Assembly: GCA_049724395.1 (NCBI GenBank)
Contig: JAUGWO010000247.1
Span: forward strand, 1 to 64,000
Reading direction: 5' to 3'
Length of the DNA stretch: 64,000 nt
Origin: Spongospora subterranea f. sp. subterranea
Taxonomy: Eukaryota > Endomyxa: Phytomyxea > Phytomyxea > Plasmodiophorida
Under the pieces are notes generated by a model. The model searched no databases. It saw only the letters and a list, made by a program, of their open reading frames with translations, and was not told where the DNA came from. Shown here piece after piece: positions 33,120 to 42,090 of the stretch. Every line of letters begins with the position of its first letter. The first letter of the stretch is position 1. A program made the translations under genes and the position numbers.

Positions 33120-33871
33120 ATGTCGTCGGCAAGCTCGTCGGAGGGAGAGATTCATGATCTCAAGACCGAGCTCGCCGATGCCGAGACCAAGCTCGCTAAT
33201 GCGGAAGGGGCAGGCGCTAGTGATGTAGTGGTTGCAGCAGCAATGAATCTTGTCGCCTCAATCCGTAATCAAATCGCAACAGTTCAATCGCGGCGCCTCA
33301 AGCCCGGTAAGAGCAATTCTTGTTTGTTTCAAGCTTTCTCAGTCGCGTTATAGCCATCTCTCGCCAGCAGTCGTATAAGAAGTTGAGCGTGGAGTCGACT
33401 TGCCGAAAGTATCTGGATATGCTTGCGAGGAAGATTCGCGCATACTATTATTTTGATTGTGGATACGTCGAAGTTACCATTGGTGACGTTCTTCGTGCTA
33501 GGAAGGGTCGCGAAAGGGTTACGTGGAATTTTGTTCGAGCATTGAGGACTCATAGTGTAATGGGTTCTGATGGTGTTCCCTACACAGTCAAGAAAGGCGG
33601 TCAACTAACTACCATACCTCTACCAGACCTATATACTAATGATGAGTGGAAACGGATTAGCAAGTTTAACTTCAACACTACCAAACTTATTTACAGTGGG
33701 GAGTTGCCACGAAGTCGGAGTGGTAGGCCATTTATTATTATTCCGCATTCCGATTTTTCGCAAGATATGGTGTCTTTTCTCCAGAATATTGGCGTGAGAG
33801 GCTGGCTATTTGACTCTCCACAAGAGTTAGAGGTCAAAGATGAAGATACAGTGTCCCTGGAATCTATCTAG
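33120..33871 (+). CDS. Unrecognised spliced gene inside the AT-rich element
   Basis: Two exons, 33,120-33,306 and 33,354-33,871, with a 47-nt intron (GTAAGAGC...GCGTTATAG) give an intact product of 234 residues. Residues ~8-60 are a charged helix pair (EIHDLKTELADAETKLANAE, then SIRNQIATVQSR) resembling the coiled-coil N termini of Crinkler-like and transposon-associated proteins. The rest has VTWNFVRALRTHSVMGSDGV and FIIIPHSDFSQDMV but matches no domain I know. Base composition is close to that of host genes and unlike the AT-rich flanks. The gene therefore looks like captured cargo. The ATG at 33,120 is preferred because it starts just before the coiled coil. Confidence 0.65.
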
Positions 33872-33891
33872 AGTCTAAATTTAATTGGGGG

Positions 33892-34193
33892 GTAAATATA
33901 CTTTCTTGGATTTATCAAAAAATAATTTCTTACAAATACCAAAAATGATTTCAAATATCTTTCATACATCTTCTAAAAACTTTCATTTCATCTTTTATAT
34001 AGTCTTCTAAAAATGATTTATAAACTTTACTTACCCTCAGTTGACAAAATAGATTGAATGTTTTGAAAAGAGGCATTTTATTTTTTGAGATGGTAAGTAA
34101 AAATTTGAGAATTGATTAAAGTTGGGGGAAATGCGATTCTTATTTTTTTAGAAAAGGTAAAAGATAAACGGGGCTCTACTGGCCCTCGTCGTC
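33892..34193 (+). repeat. Core repeat of the AT-rich element, right copy
   Basis: About 302 bp match 21,280-21,609 in the same orientation. The best match runs from CATACATCTTCTAAAAACTT to GGCCCTCGTCGTC. The right copy lacks some of the CTTTCAAATAA repeats of the left copy and has a few small indels. Homology of the core ends at the same GTCGTC as in the left copy, after which the hairpin unit starts in the opposite orientation. Confidence 0.9.
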
Positions 34194-34396
34194 GGATGAT
34201 GGGGAGTTGGTCCATTGGAGCTCAAATCCGAAGTTGAAATTAGCACATTGGCTTGGCGGTCGGCGACCAGAAGTCCTGTCAGGCCTCGGCCGGTAGCAAA
34301 GCAACCGAGAGCTACCGAGACCTGACAGGACTTCGATATACCGGATGATGGGGAGTTGGTCCATTGGAGCTCAAATCCGAAGTTGAAATTAGCACA
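34194..34396. repeat. Hairpin units, right copy, inverted relative to the left copy
   Basis: The stretch is the reverse complement of the unit at 21,610-21,758 plus part of a second. The hairpin arms are AAGTCCTGTCAGG (34,271-34,283) and CCTGACAGGACTT (34,321-34,333), with the inner stem intact. A partial second unit (GGATGATGGGGA... to TTAGCACA) ends the element at 34,396. The core is direct and the hairpin unit is inverted between the two copies. Confidence 0.9.
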
Positions 34397-34409
34397 GGGT
34401 TCGGCATAC

Positions 34410-34990
34410 CTAGTACATGCGCGATTGCCACAATTTACGGGACAGATCCACCGTAATTGGATAATACTTCCTGTGACGCAGGGACATCTCGATCAATTTG
34501 TGCACGTAATTCCATCGGCCACGGTTTGACGATATATGGGTCATCTTAATACCACCGCCGAACCAGACCGATACGCCTGGACGATGTTTCGCCTGTTGGG
34601 AAATGCTCGCTCCAGAACCGTGTCAAGGCCTTGTTAGATCATCGATAGAATTGTTTGTCAAATCCTTAAATTGACTGCTAAGGTCCACACCGCTCTTCGT
34701 ATGAGATCATCGTCTTTCCCTCTAAGCTTATACCCAACAATCAATAAATCAACAACATCGAAGGAAAGGTTTTGATACTGAGCGTTGGAAACAGGTAATG
34801 TCGATGAATCTGTCGGCGTTTGTTAATTTGAAACCCTTTTTTATTGACATGAGCCAACGCCTCCATATCTTTGACTATTGTTGTGAACCCAATACGAAAA
34901 GTGAGTGCTCGTCGGTCGAGGATTGAGAGTGGCTAATTCTCATTTCCTGCGGTTTGTTCATATATATCGTAAAAGCCTGTGCTTAAATCT
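34410..34990 (-). CDS. Unrecognised gene, C-terminal exons
   Basis: The minus strand has a last exon ending in a stop at 34,410-34,412 that reads GVSVWFGGGIKMTHISSNRG, then WNYVHKLIEMSLRHRKYYPI and VDLSRKLWQSRMY. It looks like real protein rather than a chance frame. A probable upstream exon near 34,650-34,780 reads LSFDVVDLLIVGYKLRGKDD and LIRRAVWTLAVNLRI. Another, near 34,990-35,080, ends LTYSQFTVNWAFTKFM at a GTAAGT donor. Phases do not join cleanly, so the exon chain is provisional. I do not recognise the protein. Confidence 0.4.
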
Positions 34991-35290
34991 GCGCTAACTT
35001 ACCATAAACTTGGTAAATGCCCAGTTTACAGTGAACTGGGAATACGTCAAGCGATATTCACCGAGGTCGCAGCAATCGCTGCCCAAATACATCAGGGTGT
35101 GTGGTTGGAAAACCGTCGGTCGTCGTTATCTATGCAATTGTCCCAAGCACAGTAAATATAAAACTAGTTTGGACAATATACGGCAACTGGATTTGACAGG
35201 AGAAAATCTGGCCACTAATGGCAGGTTATATCACCGCCCTGACACTTTCGACAAGAGAAACCGCCACCGCAACAGTGATCCATCAATTTA

Positions 35291-35826
35291 TTATCGCCCT
35301 CTACTAGCTAGATCACATTCAACTTCGACAATCGTTTGCCAGTCCGCTTCATATCCAGCGCCTATTGCCTGTAACATCATGTGTTAGCGCCATTCCGCGC
35401 CTCACACGCAGGTATGAGATCGTTACCGCCAAGAAGAACTGCTGTCCTTTGTCAGCCTCTCCCAGGCGAAGATAGCAATGACCCATCAGATGGAACGCTG
35501 CACATATGTTATCTTCCATTCCTTTGGGCATTTTAACATATATTTGCAGGATCGTGACTATACATGGGATAGTGTTAATTGGCGACGTTCAGGGAAGTGT
35601 CGTTTTGTTGGTCGTACTTGCGGCCTCGAATCGCCCTTCCCTGAACTGGGTTTTGGCCTCGATCAGCAGATCTCTAGGTCTCTTATTGATATGGTTATAC
35701 TCCTGATTGAACCAGTCTAATTCCCTAACAATCTCTTTACGCTAATCAGGACAAGGGTCAAATTGGGTCTGGACAAGATCTGTGGCTATACAGGCTGACC
35801 TCTTTATTGGTAATAAGATGATCCAT
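35291..35826 (-). CDS. Small TPR-repeat protein (four exons)
   Basis: Exons 35,800-35,826, 35,618-35,741, 35,427-35,557 and 35,291-35,368 are joined by introns of 58, 60 and 58 nt, all GT-AG and in phase, to give an intact product of 119 residues. The centre reads as tetratricopeptide helices: LLIEAKTQFREGRFEAAITI, DNICAAFHLMGHCYLRLGEA and GQQFFLAAIGAGYEADWQTI. At least two full TPRs are present, with the Gly/Ala/Tyr spacing of the motif. TPRs bind partner proteins; nothing else indicates a role. The start could lie further upstream in frame, at 35,934, where it would overlap the end of TMEM201 by a few bases. I chose the internal ATG at 35,826 because it avoids that overlap. Confidence 0.7.
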
Positions 35827-35920
35827 TAGGTCAAATGACCCAATAGGGGGTACACACCCTGTTCTTTTGCACAATAATATAACAATCTCCTCTACTATGA
35901 TCAAGAAAATGCGACGAACG

Positions 35921-37459
35921 TCATCTGATTCCATCGAGTAATCTCGTAAGCGACCTCAGGTGTGCCCAATCAATGAAGAATACAGCAGCGACACAGACCA
36001 GGCCGATTACATCCAGACCATGGTCTGCAGCAATGCTCTTGATACTGTTGGCGACGATGGACGAGACGTCGCATTGACGAAGAAGGAGGAAGGCCGACAA
36101 TGGAATGGATCGGGGATATTTTGGACCAAACGACATCAACAGCGTTAACGAGATGAGATAGAGATATCGTGTGATTCGTAATGAAGAATACCAGTTCATC
36201 ACAAAGGTAATCACTACAAAGCTGAGCAACGACGGCAAACCAAACAGAGAACGGCTACCGATGGGCTGTACATTCTGATGAGATATTCTCGGCTTTGATA
36301 ACGTCTTGGATTGATTAAGCGAAATGCCTGCAATCAGATCCTCGACGTCACAACCGTTGCTACTTTCCAGCGCCGACAAACTATAACCAAGTCCAGATAT
36401 GCTGAGGGAGGAAGGACGCACAAGATCAGCGTTTGAATTATGGTGTGATTGTGGACGGGTTTCGTCGTGATCAACAATGGACATTTGAGAAGGGTCAAAC
36501 GGTGACGAGCGCGGGATCGAGGGGCAATTCGCCCGATATGGGGGTTGCGAGATGGACCTGGGGGCTGGCGCTAGGACCGCGATCAGAACGGCAGCGACCC
36601 TGACCATGAGCGAGAATAGACGGAGGGTGGAGATCAGAGGATAGTACGACGGGATCACCCGGGAGATGGCGCCAAACGGGACGTCGTGGCCGAGGAACAC
36701 CATAATCAGTAGATCGGTGCCCGAGAACGCACAATACAGGAACGACTTGTGCATCAGGAAGATGGACACGATAAACTTGACGATGACGAGTTTGCATTCG
36801 TGTTCGGCCAGGACGGAGAACACGGATGTGTGCTCGAAATGAGTTAGATAGAGATGCTGCCTGGAGAACTCGACACCGGCTAGTGCCTGAATGACGGTGA
36901 CAATATCGAGTAGGCAGAGGAGTAATCGGCATATATCCCAATGGCCGCCGTATTCCTTCTCGATCACTTCACTAATGCCCAACGGCGTCCCGAACGAACG
37001 GATTCGATTGGAGATTTCCTTCAAGCGAATACAAACTGCAGCACGACAGGGATCGCATAATGGAAACTGTTTCTCGATTTCTGACGATTCCGAGATAGTT
37101 TGGGCAAGACTCATCGCCTGAATTTTCAGGGCTTGCTGGCACTGACATTGAGGGCACAACACTGGAGTAGAGATGGTCTTTCGGTAAAACTGGGGACGAT
37201 GGACTCTGAAATTATAACAGGAATCCGACTGTTCCGGTAAATGCCTATCGTAATCACCTGATTCTGTGAAGCCATTGTACTGACCACAATCATCGAATGG
37301 GCAATACCAAGATCCCGAGGCGATCGTCGGAGGCAACACATCTCCCACAAATCGACAACAGAAGTGGCAATGCAGTGCCCGCCTCCTATAACAGACTTTC
37401 CCTACGATGATGCATACCCCAACCGCAATCAGTGCAACAATCAGGGGACCACTCAACAT
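35921..37459 (-). CDS. TMEM201: TMEM201/Samp1/Ima1 inner nuclear membrane protein
   Basis: An uninterrupted 512-codon frame. A membrane segment at the extreme N terminus (LIVALIAVGVCIIVG) is followed by the Ima1 N-terminal zinc domain: CHFCCRFVG, SWYCPFDDCGQYNGF, VLCPQCQCQQ and LCDPCRAAVC, four Cys pairs that probably bind zinc. FDDCGQYNGF with the following GDYDRHLPEQ is highly characteristic of the family. Further membrane helices lie at ~residues 180-205, 215-290 and 400-500, separated by a Ser/Pro-rich loop. Family members sit in the inner nuclear membrane, interact with LINC complexes and help nuclear positioning and heterochromatin anchoring. The stop codon lies only ~95 bp from the TPR gene. 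Confidence 0.9.
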   Translation of the reverse strand: MLSGPLIVALIAVGVCIIVGKVCYRRRALHCHFCCRFVGDVLPPTIASGSWYCPFDDCGQYNGFTESGDYDRHLPEQSDSCYNFRVHRPQFYRKTISTPVLCPQCQCQQALKIQAMSLAQTISESSEIEKQFPLCDPCRAAVCIRLKEISNRIRSFGTPLGISEVIEKEYGGHWDICRLLLCLLDIVTVIQALAGVEFSRQHLYLTHFEHTSVFSVLAEHECKLVIVKFIVSIFLMHKSFLYCAFSGTDLLIMVFLGHDVPFGAISRVIPSYYPLISTLRLFSLMVRVAAVLIAVLAPAPRSISQPPYRANCPSIPRSSPFDPSQMSIVDHDETRPQSHHNSNADLVRPSSLSISGLGYSLSALESSNGCDVEDLIAGISLNQSKTLSKPRISHQNVQPIGSRSLFGLPSLLSFVVITFVMNWYSSLRITRYLYLISLTLLMSFGPKYPRSIPLSAFLLLRQCDVSSIVANSIKSIAADHGLDVIGLVCVAAVFFIDWAHLRSLTRLLDGIR

Positions 37460-37960
37460 GCAATTGTCTGATGTGGATGGCCAAATCCTTTAATCCTGGC
37501 CAGCTCCACCGGTCGTAATCGAAAGATGCGCGACGGTAATCGATTGCCGAATACTGTACGACCTCTGTCGTCAGTTGTCACGAGGTCAAATATATAGATT
37601 AGTCCGAAACTCAATCCGAATGCAGTTTTTGTCGAAGTCAATGAACGGCGATGCTGCCGACATGATCTGCCCGGTGAAACGGCACGATAATGTAGCCGCA
37701 ATTTCGAAGGGCAATGGTAAGATCCGACCCATTGGGATTGGTTCTTTATTATCGGAGCCGCATTCCTCGCCGCCGGTCTAGATTACCTTCAGACCATCAT
37801 CTAGAAAGGCGTTGCTGTCTCGCGCGGCACCGAGACAACGGTCGATCGTCGCGCCCAGCTTCATCTCCTCGCCCACCAGGGCCACGTTATCCTCGCGATT
37901 AGGCGGCTTCAACTGTTTCAGCAATCCAAACCGGGATTACCTTTGCGATCGTCGCGACTC
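37453..37960 (-). CDS. Unrecognised gene upstream of TMEM201
   Basis: The minus strand has an exon at about 37,790-37,930 reading LKPPNREDNVALVGEEMKLG, then ATIDRCLGAARDSNAFLDDG, ending at an AAG/GTAATC donor. A 43-nt intron would join it in phase to a second exon ending at 37,453. That exon includes FGLSFGLIYIFDLVTTDDRG and LPSRIFRLRPVELARIKGFG. The stop overlaps the TMEM201 start by a few bases, which is unusual in a eukaryote and makes either that stop or the TMEM201 start doubtful. The family is not recognised. Confidence 0.4.
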
Positions 37961-38589
37961 CAATCAGGGCCCATTCTCCGCCACACCGTTCCTACTTTCG
38001 CCCCAAATACGACCACCCGCTTTCTTTATCGCCGGAGTCCGCTACCTCCTTCTCTTCGCTTTTTTAGTCAAAATGGAGAAGCTTACGCGCGAAGTCAATT
38101 CGTCGTTCTGACATGCTACCTAGAATCTTGCACTCACCACCCGGGCAAACGTGTGTTGTCCAGCCAAGAGCCCAGCCGTGGTCTCCCTGACTCAAAACTA
38201 CATTGATTCACCACATGCCCGCCCTTTCAGATGGAATGGTGGGGTTGTAAACATATAAACATGGCTGGGAGCGTGGCTGGACATGTTGGACCCCGGAAAC
38301 ACTCGAAACCTGGTGGACATATGAGACGAAATCAGAAGGATGCCGTCGAGTGGCGACAGGAAGTATTTTAAAATCAATTCTATGTTTATTTATCTAATGG
38401 ACCGTTAGGTTAATCTGGTTTAATGTATGCGCTCAATTGATTTTTCGAATACACCGCAACTCTTTGCTGTGTTCGGTGCTTAAGGCTCTGTTCGGTAAAC
38501 GATGTGATGATTTTGGACCACAGCCGATCAAAAATCTGGAATCCTGTACTTTGTGATGGCACTTGCCATCGATAATATCTTATCGATTG
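37961..38589. other. Intergenic, no supported gene
   Basis: Short open stretches exist, including one near 38,225-38,370 reading HSKPGGHMRRNQKDAVEW, but no splice partner or known family supports them. Confidence 0.4.
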
Positions 38590-41000
38590 CTACCCCACAC
38601 CATCAGAAAAGTACAGTAGTTTGCCAAATGTACAAAATTTACCTGGTCGGCTATTCACACTGTTTGTGAGCGAAATTTCGTCGCAACGACATACATTTAT
38701 GAAGAAAGACTCCTGAGCCGTAGTTCTTTCAAATACTCTGGTGGTAGGCCTCGGTAAAACTGGTTTAGTCCTCATAACCGATGAACTGCATCTCGGCCAT
38801 CTTCTACTGAATCGAAGGACAGCCAGGTCTCTGTGATGCGATGTTACAACGACATCGTTGTATGAAGTAATGGTCTTCATAACAAAGATGATATACGATC
38901 GATGTAGTGGTGCGGTGAGGATGGGATTATTCATAATGCATACTTCGGTAACTCCTGTAAAGACCTGAGCAGAGCAGATTCAAGAAACATCAAGATCTAA
39001 AGAACAGTAATATACAGATAGTTCTTCAAGATCCAGAAATGAACATATATTGTTATGCGAAAACTCCAAACGGCGCAAATTAGGCCATGTCACTATCGTA
39101 GTAAAATATTCACTGATGTTGCCGAACGATATGTAATTGAAGCTAAGAGTTGTGCAATCGGAAGCACAGTCGAGTTCCAAAGCCTGAAAGCCAAATCCGA
39201 ATATTGTCAGCTTGCTTTTATTGTCTTGGAACTTGTAATACGAAGGAACGTCTTTATCTTGAGAAATATCTACAGGACACATCAGCAAACGCAAGCTTTT
39301 TTGGATTGTTATTCTACCAATACTGTTTTGATGTTTATCCCACCATATTTGAATTTTCTGGGAAGTTGAGGACCTAAAGTTATGATCCAAGTTAGAAAAA
39401 ATTACCATTCATTGTAAGACACCTAACCACGATTCAGGCTTTGAGTATGCTTTTAGAACAGGTCCAGGAGGAGATGGTATTTTTTCATTTGCATCAAATG
39501 AAGAATGATCGGAAGCCCCGTTATCGGTAACTACGATTTCAGGCCAATAGGGGATGGCTGCTGTATCGGGACGACCCTGCACACTCCATACATCGAATGA
39601 GGTACTAAAAAACCATGTTCCATTATTTGTTCGCTCAAAACTAAACACGACACGTATAATACCACGTACAGCTCAGGAAGCGATACTAGAATATGCTGCA
39701 TTAATAATCCGTCGTTCGTTATCGTGTTCCATTTCAACGTCAATTCTGTTTGCCGACATCGCTAAGTCTAGTAGATGGCAAACTCGACAAACCGTACCTT
39801 TCAATGTAACGATTTTGACGATTTCGTCAATGACAGATATTTTATCAATACGATTGTGAGATAAGAAAAGACGCTTCAGCCGAGGCAATCCTCTCAATGG
39901 TGAGCATTGAGACACCTAAACCGATTGTAGCTCGATGAATGATTGACCTAACAAATGCTCATAACATACATGGTTATGAGCCAGATTCAATTCGGTAAGA
40001 GCGGCCATTCCAGATACTTTGGCAATTTTCTCTATGCGATTTGACTCCAGATTTAAAACCCGCAAGGATTTTAATTGTTGAATATTCTCTTAGTCGCAAA
40101 ACAAGAACTGTTTTAGCTGGAATGACGTTGAAACATTCGCAACGATCACTCACCGATTTTAGTAATGTGATTGCATTGAAGATCCAGTACGTCCAGCAAC
40201 GGAACGCAATTCAAATTTTCAATAACAGAGATATTGTTTTTCCCGAGAAGCAGAACTCGAAGTAACGGTACTTCATTTAGCCCTGAAATCGCCTGATAAT
40301 ATCGATAATCAAATACGGCATAAGAGATGCAAGATCTGGACCTGAAGATTATTATTGTGGAAATCCAGGTAAATTAGGTTAAATAAGGAGAGTCTTTCTA
40401 TGTATCGGATGAAGTTGTTTTCGAAGCTAAGAAGTTGAAGTTGATCTTCTTTCTCGAATGATGGACAGACCTCAAACCAACTAAGTTCTAGGGAGAATGA
40501 TGATATTCAAAGAATTACAAGCATCCCCTTTCCGTCTAAAGTCAGCCTTTCTGGCTGGGATAATCGCTGCGATTCTTTTCGCAATACCACCGGAATCATT
40601 TGTTGACCCGGAAACGTCTGCGTTTTAGTAGAGAGTCGAGCCACGATAGCGCCCTTTAACTACGAAGTAAATAATAATGTATTAGACTATGATAAGACTA
40701 TGCAATGCATTTACGAACAAGTTTACGATTGCTCTTTGATCCAGGATCATCGTTCAATACTGGTCCAGATTGTGGATCACCAAGTCGGACAGCTACCACA
40801 GTGGGCAGTTCAAGGCCCCATATAAAAACACGATAGCTGTCAAAAAGAGAGATACCTTGATTGATTCTATTGGTCATTGGAAGGACATGGTGGAGTGGAT
40901 GGATGTCGAGTAACCAGCCGTCGAGGAGTATTCCCAGGATTCGGGAAGAGTCCAACAGCGAAATGAGATTATGAGAGAAGGGTGACCTGTGTGAGGGACA
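38590..41000 (-). CDS. LRRC49: LRRC49-like leucine-rich protein (tubulin polyglutamylase complex subunit)
   Basis: A multi-exon minus-strand gene. Near 40,540 it reads PERLTLDGKGM, then VCPSFEKEDQLQLLSFENNF, IRYIERLSLFNLIYLDFHNN, LNEVPLLRVLLLGKNNISVI and VPLLDVLDLQCNHITKI. These are SDS22-type 22-residue leucine-rich repeats in the order seen in LRRC49. Further repeats follow (SGMAALTELNLAHN, PLRGLPRLKRLFLSHNRI). The C-terminal part has TLSFNYISFGNISEYF, WPNLRRLEFSHNNI and NPILTAPLHRSYIIFVM, which match the post-LRR region of LRRC49 and not LRR proteins in general. LRRC49 is a subunit of the complex that polyglutamylates ciliary tubulin. Exon edges are only partly resolved, and one junction near 40,500 has a phase conflict. 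Confidence 0.75.
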
Positions 41001-41261
41001 TGTAGTGATGGACTGTATCAGGAGGCCGAAATCATATCGTTCATCATTTTACAATACGAATTACGATACGATGTGGCCTTATCCAGTGTTGGCGATATCG
41101 GGTGGCCGAACCCCCAATACCATTAGGATTGCGCCTCTCATTCCGCCATTAAACCGTTTCGATGGCGTACGCCGCTTCACTTTTTCGTCATGATCTGCAT
41201 GTTGTAAGGCCAATAGCTTCGAATCAGGTGCGCTCATCTAAATCCCGATGTTCGCTCGGTT

Positions 41262-41989
41262 TGCAGACTATATTTCGGCAACAAAACGTCGTCGTGGAGG
41301 ATATGGTTCTACAAGGTTGGCAGGGTTTTACTGAAACCAATGATCTGTTCTAAACAGTAATACAAAGGCATGGTGGTGCAGTATGAATTAACACGATATA
41401 AGCTGCATTACGATATCATTACGATCTCCAAAGCAGTCAGAGTTAACAATTATTTCGAATTTCGTTCAAAGTGCAATTTTCTCAGGCTGAAATCGACCCG
41501 GCGATGTGCAGTGCAGATGGATATATACTCGCTTATTCTGGGAGTTCCAATGCTTCAGCGATCTGTATTGAGCCAGCACTCTTAAGGCTAATCGACATCC
41601 AGCGAACCCTACGGATCCCGATAGTGATCGTTCAAATCCAGTCAACAACAAAAGCCAACAAGGTTCCTGATACGTTTGGGGGGCTTCTAGCCATTGTAAA
41701 TGCATTCTGTGGCTTTCTATCAGACAAAACTGACAATCAGCAGAAATATGGCGCCACGTTCGTTTCAGTCTCCGCTGACGATGGTGTTACTATTGCCAAT
41801 ACAATTGTAGCTGAAATAGGTGATGATCGCAGCATCCGAAAGAAGATTCGGCATCGTTATCTCAAAAACATTTCAACGGCGTCTAAATGGAATGACGCCG
41901 CCCTGACACGATATGAAATTGCCAATACTATTATAGGGGTCTTGATCATCTGTATATTGCTCAGGTTAAAATCATCAGTGTTCATATAA
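41262..41989 (+). CDS. Ras-like small GTPase, degenerate, with C-terminal membrane helix
   Basis: The last exon (about 41,471-41,989) reads ADGYILAYSGSSNASAICIE, IPIVIVQIQSTTKA and FVSVSADDGVTIANTIVAEI. These correspond to the post-switch II helix, the strand carrying the base-recognition motif, and the SAK region of Ras-family proteins. NKxD is replaced by IQST, and SAK by SAD. An upstream exon near 41,262-41,313 has TIFRQQNVVVEDMVLQ, like a switch I strand. No GKS/GKT P-loop is visible upstream; the best candidate is ISGGRTPNT near 41,100. The C terminus ends in NTIIGVLIICILLRLKSSVF, a likely membrane anchor instead of a CAAX box. It may be a nucleotide-free pseudo-GTPase or a pseudogene. 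Confidence 0.5.
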
Positions 41990-42090
41990 ATCTCATTTGC
42001 TCAATGACGGTGAACTCAATCTACCGAAATCGTGATTCTGTATTGTACATATGTTGTGAATTTATATCTATACATGTTTACATGACTGCA

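Larger units (their letters stand above)
31328..34396. mobile_element. AT-rich plasmid- or virus-like element with helicase/GIY-YIG gene, cargo gene and hairpin end
   Basis: Composition switches to strongly AT-rich at 31,328, directly after the gypsy LTR, and returns to normal at 34,397. Contents are a minus-strand gene for an SF1 helicase with a GIY-YIG domain (31,329-33,050), a divergent spliced plus-strand gene of normal composition (33,120-33,871), a core repeat (33,892-34,193) and inverted hairpin units (34,194-34,396). The left end has no visible copy of the core or hairpin, so if the element had two such ends, one is lost. SF1 helicase with long terminal repeats and AT-richness recall transpovirons of giant viruses and linear plasmids. 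This comparison is by architecture only. Confidence 0.7.

Noticed and set aside
38225-38375. Small plus-strand frame reading GPRKHSKPGGHMRRNQ
   Set aside because: Basic and protein-like, but too short, with no splice partner or family match that I can defend.
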